DNA of 64,000 nt from Carex sylvatica (Eukaryota > Streptophyta > Magnoliopsida > Poales > Cyperaceae): the NCBI GenBank assembly GCA_964058845.1, contig CAXKVR010000031.1, positions 248,001 through 312,000 of the forward strand, in the 5' to 3' direction. Position 1 is the first letter of the stretch, and the number at the start of each line of letters is the position of its first letter. Of the stretch, positions 23,111 through 34,843 are shown piece after piece. The notes below the pieces were generated by a model. The model did no database searches. It was not told the origin of the DNA and worked only from the letters and a program-made list of their open reading frames with translations. Position numbers and translations under genes: made by a program.

Positions 23111-26100
23111 TTACCCATGAGCTAGAACAAGTCTCCATACATATGGTATAAAGAATTCCTCGGGATGACTCTCTTGCTCATAAGTGAAGCGCAACTGAGT
23201 AAACATCTGCTCAATTAAAAATAACATTAACTAAATGATATGAAAATGTCCTCTTGAAATGGTAATTAAGTTATCTCTCTATCCATCATTTCTACAAGTT
23301 ACTGCATTATACCAGAGATGGCTGGCACAACTCTTACCGAGCCCACCTGGTTAGAGTCAACCTGAGAGGTTAACAGGTCAATTTCCTGTCTGGGTATTTT
23401 TTATCCAAGTGAGTCAAATCAAGCTGGTTCAGGTTGGGTCTGACTGAGTCCCCTTATCAATAAACAAGTAGCAACCAAACACAACCCATTTAGTAATTAT
23501 TCAATTACCTTTTAGTCTCAACTAGCTAATACTTTCAATTTAGAAAGTAAGAAAAAAAAAAGGACTTTTCAAAATGCATCCAAAACCAACCACATTGGAT
23601 AATTCGAAAATGGTCACCTGTCAGCTTGACCCAAGTCCTGACATGACAGGTGTCGATCAGCTCAATTGTTCACAAAATTGGTTCAGGCCAACATTTGTCT
23701 GAACCAGCTGACAGGTCAGGTCAGAATTCAACCACTTATGTTTTCCAATGAAAATATGCTACACTGGCATTCCATTACAAGTAAAATGTAACACCTATTT
23801 TGTTAATATTTATTAGAGTAAGAGTTAAATGTATTGTTTACTCCATTGTTTTCCTGTCATAGTTGATAGTTACATTTGCAGGTTTAAACTTCAGTACTTC
23901 TGAATACATTGCTTACACTTTTAAAAAGAGAACAATGTGTGCCAATTTATCAAAATAAAGGAACAAAAGAAATCTCACTTTCATTCCTTCACCCCGCCAT
24001 GACCGGCAGTTATTGATAATGACTTGAAGAACTTTGTTTACAGACCACTCCCCTTCTGACTCTTGCATATCCATCCGACTATTGAAGAAATTCAAAACCT
24101 ATATAATTAGATTTGTCAGAATCACACAGTAAGGCATTACCACCCAAGAATACTGACACAACAAATTTTCATAATTGACGCCACAATCATACAGTGTATA
24201 TGTTATCAAGCAGCTCATTGAACCTAGGATGGTTCTTGAATGGTTCAAACACCTCCTGCCGGTGCATCACTGCATATACAACCTGTGGAGCACAGCAAGA
24301 TATAAGATCAAACGCAAAGTAACTAGTGAAGTATTATGATAAATTACAAAGTACAAGTCATTGAAAACTGTACCTCCGGATTTCGAGGCAATGCATAAGT
24401 CAAAATTGCATTGATTATTTCTAGTACAATCCGTAAGAAGTCGGTGTATATGTGAAGCTCTGTTGACTACAAGAAAGCAATAGTCCAATGAGAAGGCAGG
24501 CAAGAACATATTGAAGGAAAAAATGTCCAAGTAAGAATATATAATTTGTATGTGGGATAATTAACTTCCAGTTGTGAAATCTTGCAAGTCTCCTACTAAT
24601 ATGTACAAACTCCCTGAAATTACCAACTATTATAGTTTGCATTACATGAATTTCCTATCCTTTTTGCAAGGAAAAATTGCCTTCTGTTTTTCAACTTGAT
24701 GAAATTACTAAAACAGTAGAAAATTGCATATTTATAACATTTCAGGGAGAAAATTGAAGTTAAAATAAAATAATCCCAGTAAACCTGATACCAGAGATCA
24801 AATAAATACCATATCATTAGCAATGTTGCCATCTTCAATTTGATCACTACCTATCCTGAGGACCTTGTCATTTTTTAACTCTGCTAATTTGGTATACCTG
24901 CAGTATAGAAAAAGAAAGCCAATTAGGAAGCAGTATCAAAATCTCTTCACAAGGTTCAGTTCACATGAAAATTAAAAGCCATCTGGCCCAGTCAAAGACC
25001 TCTTGCATAGACTAATTTTTGCCATAATTATAAATACACCTAAAATGTCTAGCATTGCCATTCAAAACAAGCATTTCTGGACTATTGCGCAAACAACGAG
25101 AAACTGTCAGACCTAAGGTTAAGACCAGGAAAAAGACAAATTTCTTGCAATCTTCTTAGAAATAAGCTTAAGAAAATCTTTGTGGTTTGCTTCATTCCGA
25201 TGTGAGGTTTAGATTGGAACTTTTCAAGGATCGAAGCTAAAACGAACTGAATCAAACAACAAAAGATCCTCAGTTGTTTGAAGTAAATGATGAAATCAAA
25301 TAACAAGGAAACATACTTGCGGGAAAGCATGTCAAAAAGGCTAACCAGCCTTTGAGATGCATATCCACTCAATCTATGTACATGTGGGGCCATGTTTGCA
25401 AGAATTGCTAGGCAGTTTGTATGAAGGTAGATATCCTTAAAAATGAACAAACAAATTAGATGCTTCAGCTAAGATCATACAGGTTCAAACATACTTGTAG
25501 GCTACCAAAGTACCATAGAAAAAAAAAAATAACTTGCAATGCGTGGGGAAACTAAGAAATAAACAGTAAACAAACACGCATACAATGACTAAGAAAGAAA
25601 AAATAAATTGATTTGAGGTAACAAATCTTACCCGCAGCTTAGAGAGATTATAATTAATTGTGCGAATAAGTATAATAACCATCAACGAACCGAGAGAGGT
25701 TTGATGCAAGAGCCTCTCTTTGTACCAAGGAACACTGGGAAGTATCTGCATATGAAAAAATTATCGGTAAATTACAAAACATGGAGATTATTATTTTTGA
25801 AAGTAAATCACATGAACCATGACACAAATGTGATCAGAGGTCGACTCTTGTATATTTTCCATTTTCTTAACATATGAACTAAAAAGGCACAGTTTTTTCT
25901 TACCAACTTGTGTATTGTAGCATTGAATGACGAATCCTGGCTAAGTATGAGAAGGATAATTAACAGCATATATATCTGATTGGATGTTCTTCTCTGTGCA
26001 TTGTAAAGTGTCTCCAGAATCGGCAGTAACTACAAGCATTTAAAATTACCCATTAATTTAAATCAAGTACCAGGAGATAGGTACTAGATGAAATAATTCT

Positions 26101-29100
26101 AAGGTGAAGTAACAGGAACTAAAAAGCAAGAATCGAATATTGAGTATGAGAAATACCAATGTATCCAGATCAGTACGCACAAGACAATACTCAAGAAAAT
26201 CAACATTTCCATGGACCAAAGAATATAGTAGTAGCACAGAATTCTCGTCCTTCAAGTACCTGAACACATCAAGGTAACTGTATAAATTAAAAAGTTCTCT
26301 ATAAATATAAAACGATGAGCATTGGTGAATATGATAGACTTACATTCCGAGAGTGTCGAACAATGATGCAAATGGCAATCTCACAACAGGGCCATTATGT
26401 GCATTTCCCTCGATATCAGCTCGATCAACTGCAAAGCATGCAACATTTGTTTGAACTATAATAAATTTGAAGAAAAAATTGTGAACAAAAATTATAAAGA
26501 AAAACAATGATGATTCAAAGAAAGGTCGTAGAACCAAAATGAAAATTCATAAAAATGGTTGGGTTCACATCTTCTACAAATCGCAATCCACGATTTGATT
26601 ATACTAATTACTCTTATTTATTAAACATCAATTGTGTTTTTTCAATGGTGTCAGGCAAATCAAAAGCAATTTAACTACTGCATTAAAAGTTATCATGTAT
26701 CAGAAGTCGAAACCATGAGATAATCATCAACTTTCTCTGCTAATTACACAGCATCTCTCGCATTGTTGGGTTCACTGTAAGCTTATGAATAAGTAACAGA
26801 AGGTCACATTTTGAGGAAGTGGTCTCATTTTATGGGCTAAACATGCAATTGTCCTCGAACTTGTATAGATTAGGGGAATCCATTACATTGAATATCCTTG
26901 GAGTTCTCTAGTGCCTTGCAAAAGGGGTTGTCATGAAAAACCGAAGTCTCCATTAAACTTTTACTCTCATCACTGGTTTCTGAATTGTTGATAGCCAACT
27001 CATCTACTAAAATGCACTTTCTATAGTGAATGAGAATTAGTAAAACGAGAAGGCTATTATCTGCAAGTGGACTTCCTATGCCTTCCCCACTGGAGCCGGT
27101 GAGAAGATTAATAGTGTAGAGTGGGAGTAGCACAAAATTTGCTGAAAACAAGATTGTAGTAATTTTAGGCCTAGATCTCATTAAGGGATATATTTCAACA
27201 AAACCATGTAAAATAAACCAATCATTGTACGGCCAAGACCATAAGTCGTGTGGGTTTAATACTAAAAGTGGTGAAAGGCAATGGTTGCATGCTATCAGAT
27301 ACTGGTAACCCGCTGATTACAGTGTAACATCCTGAGAATATTTTATCAGTTATTAAGTTATTTTTATCGTTTGCCTTGTATGGTGCTTATTTGGGGCTTT
27401 CAAATGGGATATATGTCTAGGTTGATCTTACAAAAAACACGGTGCTTACCATACTAACTAGTGACAGTATTAGCTAATTGGATCCAGAACCCAAAGTCAA
27501 AGATGATGAAAAAGAGTAAACAGTTACCAGCAGCAGAACCAACTCTTTGCAAAACACCAGGTTCGCCATTGTCAGAAAAGATGGGATATGAGGAACCATT
27601 GAAAGGTACATGTGGCCTTGTTATGAAATTCAATAGCAATCTCCTCACTACAGATGTCACCATATCACTTTCCTGTGGAAGACAGACATAATAATTTGCT
27701 CTTTTCAGTAACTTGTGGGTGCACAATTAAAAATTTAACAGAAGAATCATTACCTTGATTAGAGTACCAGCAGCTTAAAAATTTCAACTGAGACTAACAT
27801 AGGTACAGAATTATACTGCATTGGTTTTTTGGGGCGGCATATTGCACGGCAGTTGTTTATAAATAATTAAATATTAAGAAAGATTTTTTTTTTAACTCCC
27901 CTGGCATTAAATGTATCCAGTAGTTGCAAAAGTCTTGAAATTCTAAAAACAATCCTAAATATTCCACACACAAGTTATTTAGTAATTTCTTTACTCGTGG
28001 ATGTTAAAAACAAGCATGAGTTTTTCATGGTACCCAATCATAAAGTCACTGCACTACCTGAAGCATAGCAGCATCCAAGAAAGGGTGCACATCCTTTAGT
28101 TCTGGGGATGGTCCTGAACAGAGCTGTGTCGACATGGCAACAATCATAAAATTCAGCAGCTCATGATGAAGGAACAACGAATGGCCACTTGCAAAACGAG
28201 AACAATGTTTTAGAGGACTAACGAAACTAGGCCTAGAAGGTGAAGATATATTAAAAATGTCGTTTAGAAAACACATGTAAAGATACCTCACTGCTGCTGT
28301 GCCAAGGTAGTGAAGCACCCCTCGTATCACAAAATGCTCTAAGCTTTGACCTGAGAGGGGAATATTATAGTCAAGGTAGCTTTCATTATTATAGAACTTT
28401 TATGTTCTCAAAGTAGGATAGCACTTAAGCACTTAATAACCAGTTCTAATCCAGTATGCAGTATACTACATTCTTACAAGTGTGTATATCAAACTATAAG
28501 GCAAACTGTACCCGCCAAAATTTCAGATTGTGCGTACAAACAAGGACTGGATCAAGAAGTCTCAAAACTAATATTGAAATAATTGGATTATATGAAGGAG
28601 GAATAAAAACCTTTGGGAAAATTTTCGAGCCCATTCTCAGTTTGATCAATATCAAGGCACAGCTCTTCCCATGTATAGTTTCTTGTGTTTTCAATCGTAA
28701 ACTTGAGAAAAACTGAGGCTATGTACGAAGCATTAATGGCCTTCTTATATGCTGAAGTGGATCCATCAGATGTTGACACTGCGTCTTGTAAGCACCATAC
28801 GAGATGTACTAAAAGCTTTGAAAGGTGTTTAGTGTGATGATTGTTCTGAGCTGCGCATAAACATAAGTGAGGTGTTATCAGTAAGTGATACAGAGTGATT
28901 AGGGATCAATGAGGGCTAGGGTACCACCTAACTTATATTTTAAAATACAAGGGATTGCTGAGGGCTAGGATGATAGCATAGGATTGAGGGACTTTTAACT
29001 GGTAGCAGGTCTGGTACCGAACCTTGTTGCCTGTGTAGAAGTCTACAAGGAAGTCGACTAGGAAGGCTGGGATTGTGAGTAGCCTAGTTAGAAGCTTTAT

Positions 29101-29705
29101 TTTGTTGGTTGATGCACACTGTTGTTTCTGTTTTTAATAAAAACAAGCTGCAGCTGCGGTTTTTTTTTTTGGAGAACAAAACTACAGATAGTGATTTACA
29201 CTTTTAGTTAAGAATATACCTGACTAGCAGTCAAGTCAACAAGAATATCAATTGCCAAAATAAAAGTAAAGTAGCATGAATCTCTTACGTTTTTTTTTTT
29301 GTATTTGATTAGTAGAGAATAATCTGACGAGCATCTACTTGGAATTGGAAACCTTAACCAATGCTTATAAGCAAATTCAACTAGCTAATCTAGTGAGCAA
29401 AGCACCGAATTACTTTTCAGTCTTCCTAAATCTACATTTCAACTTCTCATCTGTTCACGTTCACAGCAAGTTTCAAAGAATACCAAGTCCAATCGACCAA
29501 ACGCGAGAGGATAGTAAGAAATTAACGAACCAAAGGCCTGACAGGCATGGAGCACGCGGTGACGCGGCCACTGGAGGGAGAGTGGGAGTTCTAGAAGGTT
29601 CTTCCAGAACTCGGAGGAGATCGGGTACGGAGTGCGGCCGACGAACGCGGCGACCAGCTGCTCCGCCGAGGTCTGTGACCGTGGAGTCGACGGCGCCGCT
29701 CCCAT
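23111..29705 (-). CDS. DYM: Dymeclin, Golgi-associated trafficking protein
   Basis: Sixteen exons in transcript order: 29531-29705, 28611-28850, 28287-28350, 28058-28187, 27528-27672, 26887-27141, 26344-26428, 26157-26259, 25904-26029, 25632-25745, 25317-25435, 24810-24897, 24374-24466, 24193-24282, 23979-24098, 23111-23206. Phases close to 680 aa. Family landmarks in order include [15 protein letters not shown] near the N-terminus, [39 protein letters not shown], and a C-terminal [12 protein letters not shown]. Dymeclins are hydrophobic helical-repeat proteins that cycle on and off the Golgi and support secretion; loss of the human protein causes Dyggve-Melchior-Clausen dysplasia. The start MGAAPSTPR carries Gly2, which fits the N-myristoylation reported for the animal protein. 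No transmembrane anchor or catalytic motif is known or visible. The gene looks intact, with canonical splice sites throughout. Confidence 0.93.
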
Positions 29706-30706
29706 AACAAGTTGTTGTGCTGTCTCTTCAAATGTGGAAAGCGTAAACTGATAACGATGTGAAGCTTGAATGGCGGTTCGGGGAAGGGTTAGGCGAGATC
29801 CATCGCCATTGGCTGTCTGACTAGAGTCGACACAAGGGAGGAGAAAATAGGACTCAAACGACCAGTTGAAAAAAAAAAAAAATACACTGGAGAATTTGCG
29901 CGTTTTTCCCCGAGATATTGTTAAATGATGAGGATATATTCTTGTGACTCTGTAAAAACATTATAATATTTACATGCTTATCTCTAAATAACATTCTTAC
30001 TTTTTAAAAGGGTGTACATGTAAAAACACCGAAACGAACTTAGTAACGAAGAAAGCGCTGAAACTTGAAATCAAAGCAAGAGCGGATCAGAAGAAGCTTG
30101 CGATTTGTTCCAGACCGTTCCACCATTTCATTTTTTCCGGCACTCCATTACATTACTAAATTAGACATAATTTCAGGCTTTCAGCTGAAGTGCTGAATCG
30201 GCAATTCGGCCTCAAATATTGGAGCGGTGTTTTTGGCTGGTTTCTTGTCGGTGGTGTCTAGGGAGGATATCCCGATCGAATATCAGCCGCTGGATCAACG
30301 CAAGGCTTCTGATATCAACGGCAACGACCCACGCCACGGCCATATGGAGCGGCGAGTTTTGTTTCTAACGAGTCATAAATGAAGTTTCATTTATGACATC
30401 ATCGATGCTCTCGAATTATTTGATTTTGCTTCTCTTTTTTAATTAAAAAACATATTTAATGTACCTAAGTGTAATAGATCAAGAGCAATAATAGAGTTAT
30501 TTCATACTTTTTATAAGAATTTCAATGCGATTAATCATATTATTTTTTAAAAAAATCCTGAACGTAAGATCTTTATAAAAATTATCTTGTTTTCAATTTT
30601 TATTTTTTTAATAATTATTTTTAGAGTTAATTTCAAAAGGCAAATCTAGTAAAAAAAACAATAGTGCAAGGATGAAGGGTCGAACTATGCAGCAATGAAT
30701 CTTGCC
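29706..30706. other. Dymeclin upstream region
   Basis: The first few hundred bases must hold the dymeclin promoter and 5' leader (minus strand). Around 30178-30345 the composition turns GC-richer and coding-like, with a CAG acceptor-like start and a GT donor-like end near 30176 and 30239. No domain was recognised and no companion exons were found. I list it as unexplained rather than as a gene. Confidence 0.35.
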
Positions 30707-31212
30707 TAGGGTGTTCATCCGTTCCGTTTGATTGAAATCGAACTGAATTAGACAAAATAAAGTTATAATTCAGTTTTAAAAATAGAATCAGACCGAACTG
30801 ATTTAGCATTGCAACTGAACTGAACTGAATCAAAGTTTTATTTCAGTTTGTTCGGTTCAAACCAAAATATATTATTTTTTTATTTAAAGCAATTGATTTA
30901 TAATAAACCGAAGTATATTAAGAAATAAACCAGGATATTAAGAAATAAATTAGGATATTAAGAAATAAATCAAAACATTAAAAGCAATTGATTAAGAAAT
31001 AAACCGGGACGGTTCGGACCAAATTCATAATATATAAAAGTTCAATCGGTTCGGTTATTTTGGCTTTGAAAATTTTCAAACCGAACCGAAGTTATAATTC
31101 AGTTTTAAAAAACAAATCGAACCGAACCATTAAACTGAAGAATCGAACCATTTGATCCAAACTAATTCGGTTCGGTTCAAAACCAAATAAACCGATCCCA
31201 ATGAACACCCCT
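30707..31212. mobile_element. Inverted-repeat element, AGGGTGTTCAT ends
   Basis: A 9-bp direct repeat, AATCTTGCC, flanks the element (30698-30706 and 31213-31221). The termini are TAGGGTGTTCAT and ATGAACACCCCT. Inside are many GGTTCGGTT/AACCGAACC words on both strands, so a transcript could fold back. It has no transposase frame. The 9-bp duplication points to a Mutator-like origin. Confidence 0.7.
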
Positions 31213-31695
31213 AATCTTGCCATCTTGGGCAACTGGTGCCTCAATTTTTTATACGGAAACTCAATTTTCTCACCCCTCATCATCAAGTTACCTTTTAAAA
31301 TTAGATATTGTCAAGTATATGAATAATTATTTATGCAAACCCTTAAGTCCACGGTCGTCAGGCCTTGACCATCAATTAATAATTATGCATGTAATTGTTT
31401 TCTTAATTATTCATGGAATTGTTATGCCAAAGGCCCATTCATACCCCCAAAACCTAAACAAATGAAAACCCTTTCGTATAGATCGAACAAATGAAGGCCC
31501 AATAATATTCGAAACCTAAATTCATGTGAAGACCTTGGAGGCTTGGACCCGAATCGTAATAAATGGTATGTACATGTCTGGCATTCAACATAAAAGGCAT
31601 TTTTTTCCTCAAAAATAAATAAATAAATAAAAGACATTTCATGCCCAAATCGAACACAAACCACTTCCGAAACCAGACGAGATATCCACACAAAC
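31213..31695. other. Short intergenic stretch
   Basis: Lies between two transposons. A CCCAAATCGAACACAAACC-type sequence and an AAATAAATAAATAAATAAA run (near 31614) are present. The overlapping minus-strand frames here have no recognisable family. No gene is supported. Confidence 0.35.
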
Positions 31696-32670
31696 CAATG
31701 TTATCAGAATCGGACCGAACATCGACCCGGTAAATCTCCAAATCAATAGTTCACTGGTCGGACCGGTGGATCAACTGGTTCAATTATTAATTTTTTAAAA
31801 CGAAAGCAACTTATAACATGAATGCTCAAAATAATATGTATTTGTAGTCTTGTACAAAGTTAACAAAACTAAGTCAATTATTTAAACATTTTATATTATG
31901 TTAGCTTTCGCTATTTTACTAATCTCAACTCCTAAATTTCTTTAAGTTCATTTCTTTAAGTTCATTTCTTTATGGTTCATTGAATCATGCATTAACATCT
32001 TTAAGTTCATTTCTTTATGGTTCATTGAATCATGCATTAACATGCTAGCTCTATCGGATTAAATAAACAACCAAGAAGTATTCTCCAATCCCCATGAGCC
32101 TCTCTGCACCTAACTTTAGAGTATCCTGCCCTGGATTTGGCCTCTTGACTAAGTCAAATCAGAGAAATGCATTTCTTTCTTTCTCAACTTTGATGACCAA
32201 GCTCATAATTGACAGCTCGGGCATGTTCTCCTCATCTTTATTTAGGTGGATGCAAAATATTATTGTAAGAAGGCTAGTTTTTTCCATTTCACCTTTGCTA
32301 TTTGTTGTTCTTTCCTCGTTGTCGGACCTAATCAGTCTCCTTTCATTTTTGCATTTTTAGATGGGAAGAAGATCCCTTGGTCTGTCTAAGCTTGGTGCAC
32401 AGGACCTGTTGAAGGGGCCCGTAAGTGGTTTATGTGAGCCACGTTTAAACATAAAAATATCGAATAATGGAAATGAAAACTAACGAATATGTTTTGAACC
32501 GGAAACTTGAGTCGGTTTGATTTAGAGAATTATTAATAAAACCGACCGGTTAAATCTCTTTTGATCGGTTCATTAACTGAACGGTATTTCTGAAGAATCG
32601 AACCGAAGAAGTAACTGATTCCGATTTTTTCCGATTGAACCATCAATCCGGTCTGATTTTGGTAACACTG
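31696..32670. mobile_element. 975-bp hAT-like element with possible captured exon
   Basis: A perfect 8-bp duplication, ACACAAAC (31688-31695 and 32671-32678), flanks it. The termini are CAATGTTATCAGAATCGGAC and, inverted, CAGTGTTACCAAAATCAGAC, a hAT-like start. Inside, a 42-base tandem repeat lies at about 31945-32043 (GGTTCATTGAATCATGCATT occurs twice). From 32094 to about 32420 the sequence becomes coding-like and includes a short exon-like block at about 32361-32418, bounded by a pyrimidine-rich AG and a strong GTAAGT donor. No transposase was found. The coding-like part may come from a host gene, which I cannot identify. Confidence 0.65.
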
Positions 32671-33726
32671 ACACAAACTCAAATGACATGAGCTCCGATA
32701 TGGGCAAAACCATGGTGCATGTGTAATTTTATTTCACGACAAGTAAGAATTATTGACAAACTTGTAATTATTAAATAATAAAAATAAAATAATATTCAAT
32801 TCATAGGAGATACTTAACACTCCTTTGCTTATGGATCTCTCTGCTCCCGTAGGCTAAACATCTACGTACCTGGTACATGAGAGTTATAATTTAATGTGAG
32901 TTTCTAATTTAGTTTTATAAATGTGAGGAGTTTTTTATTAAGAAACTATGCATAAAAGTTTCTTATTAAGAACATCTATATCACAGTAACTCAAATGAGT
33001 TTTTAAATAACTATTAACTACTTTTTAAAAATTATAGTTTCTAAAATTTCTAACCCTCACACCTTTGAAATTATTTTTAGAGTTTCTATTAAGCCACGTC
33101 ATCAACAAATTAAAAAGAATAAATAATTTTAGTCAATCATTTGACCAGCATGGAATTTGAAAACAAAAATGAGTATTTTATAAAGGGTAAAGGGTTTAAT
33201 GAGTATCTTATAATTACAAGTTTGTCATTTTTTAAACAATTTTTTTTTTTTTAATAAAGGATAAATTGGGTATGTTTCAAATTTAAAATGAGTTTTGACA
33301 TAAAAAACAATAAAATGGGTAAATTTGTGAATTTTAGAAGTTTAGATAGGAAAATACTAATTTCAAAGTTTATAGGGAAAAATATTAATTTTAAATTTTT
33401 TGATGAATATATGTGAAATTCTCTCATTATTTTATTAGTAACAAGTGAAATGAGAACCTAAAATATTTACATTAAGTTTTAATAATTTTTGTTTTTGATA
33501 GATTTGTGAGGTTTTTAAAATTTTAAAGAATAAATATGATACTATAAATTTTAAAGAATATCAACTTCATTTTTTTTTTTTTTAATGTTATACATGTCCT
33601 TTTTTTTTTAAACTTCACTTCCTTTCGTTCCTATCAGAAGTCGTCTAGTAGGTCATAGAAGTATAAGTGCACATGTAGTGTTTGACAACTATGACTTAGA
33701 GCTCCTTAGTGCTCCAAGGAGTCTTA
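32671..33726. other. Intergenic with diverged repeat fragments
   Basis: About 32890-33120 resembles the Tourist-like element at 3137-3553 (shared AAGAAACT, TCTAAAATTTCTAA and AGTTTCTATTAAG words). About 33160-33430 resembles 56935-57160 (TAAATTTGTGA, GAAATTC). Both are fragments without clean ends. No gene is supported. Confidence 0.45.
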
Positions 33727-34220
33727 CATCTTGTTTGGATGGAGAGTAGAGGAGGGAGGGAATGGAAATAAAAGAAAACTTTGCGTCGAATTGTGTTTGG
33801 TTGATAAAATTATGTTGGAGGTGGAGGATAAAGGAGGTGAAAGGTTTAATCTTGTATAATTGTAATTAATAGAATTGATTTTTCTTCCAATTTGGAGTGT
33901 AAGGGATAGAAAGAAATTTTGTTACAAATATTTTTAGAAAAAATAACACAAATGTTTAACTCTATATCTTACCAATATAATTCTCATACAAGTTTTTTTA
34001 TCCCAAACCTACAACAGCCATCAAATTTCTCATTAATCTTCTAAATTTTAATCAACCAAACAAGAAATAAAACGAAAAAGAAAGTTAAATTTATTCTCTC
34101 ACTAATCATCCAAACGCGAAAATATTAAATATGTTAATATTATTTTCTATTCTATTATATTCCATTTCCTTCTATTCTTCACCTCCTCTTCCTTTCTCAA
34201 CCCTTCATTCAAACAAGGTG
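33727..34220. mobile_element. Tourist-like MITE, CATCTTGTTTGGATGG ends
   Basis: The left terminus CATCTTGTTTGGATGG and the inverted right terminus CACCTTGTTTGAATGA are flanked by TTA on both sides (33724-33726 and 34221-34223). It is 494 bp of AT-rich non-coding sequence. A smaller element with related ends occurs in the PUS7 gene at 39598-39890. Confidence 0.7.
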
Positions 34221-34439
34221 TTAAGCTCACCGAACGAGTGCTCTTTATTAAACTTAAAACTACTTTCTTAGTGCTTATTTTGCTCATTTTTTTTAAGCTT
34301 GTCCAAAATTTTAAGCCATAATTTTATATGACTTAAATAATTTGTCAAGCTTAAGGTATTCTTAAGAAAGTGATTGTTCAATTTTATTGCCGAATGAGCG
34401 CTGCTTAATGTAACTTAAATTTTAAACTTGTGGCTCTTG

Positions 34440-34800
34440 CCGAACACCTCATAACGATTAGTGAATAATGAATTCGTCTTATCTGAGTCGCGATAGCATC
34501 CGATCCATTGACAGAGTTGGAGTCGCGATAGAATCCGACCCTAATTTGGAAATAAATCTGCTGTTATTCCCAAGGAATAACAGGAACTCAACCGTTCAAA
34601 CTTTTCAATGCACGAATCTTGGCGAAAATAAATGGTTGGGATGAGAATGACAGCAGATTTATTTCCCTCATATTTTGCGTGACTTTATGAAAATCTCAAC
34701 CGTTCAAATACTTTCTGCACGAATCTCAAAGTACAAATAATCCTGCCCCCGCGCTTGGTCACGCAAAATATGAGATATCTCAAGAGGATACGCATTCGTT
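34440..34800. repeat. Dispersed repeat forming the PUS7 upstream region
   Basis: Carries the same CACGAATCTCAAAG core as 780-1015, twice-repeated AACCGTTCAAA words, and a GAGGATACGCATTCGTTGAA edge like that of the element at 62895-63107. It ends about 45 bases before the first ATG of the PUS7 gene, so the core promoter or 5' leader of that gene probably lies within or right beside this repeat. Confidence 0.5.
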
Positions 34801-34843
34801 GAATCCTATCTTGTCGTCGAATCAAGACTGCAACCCGGGTCAG

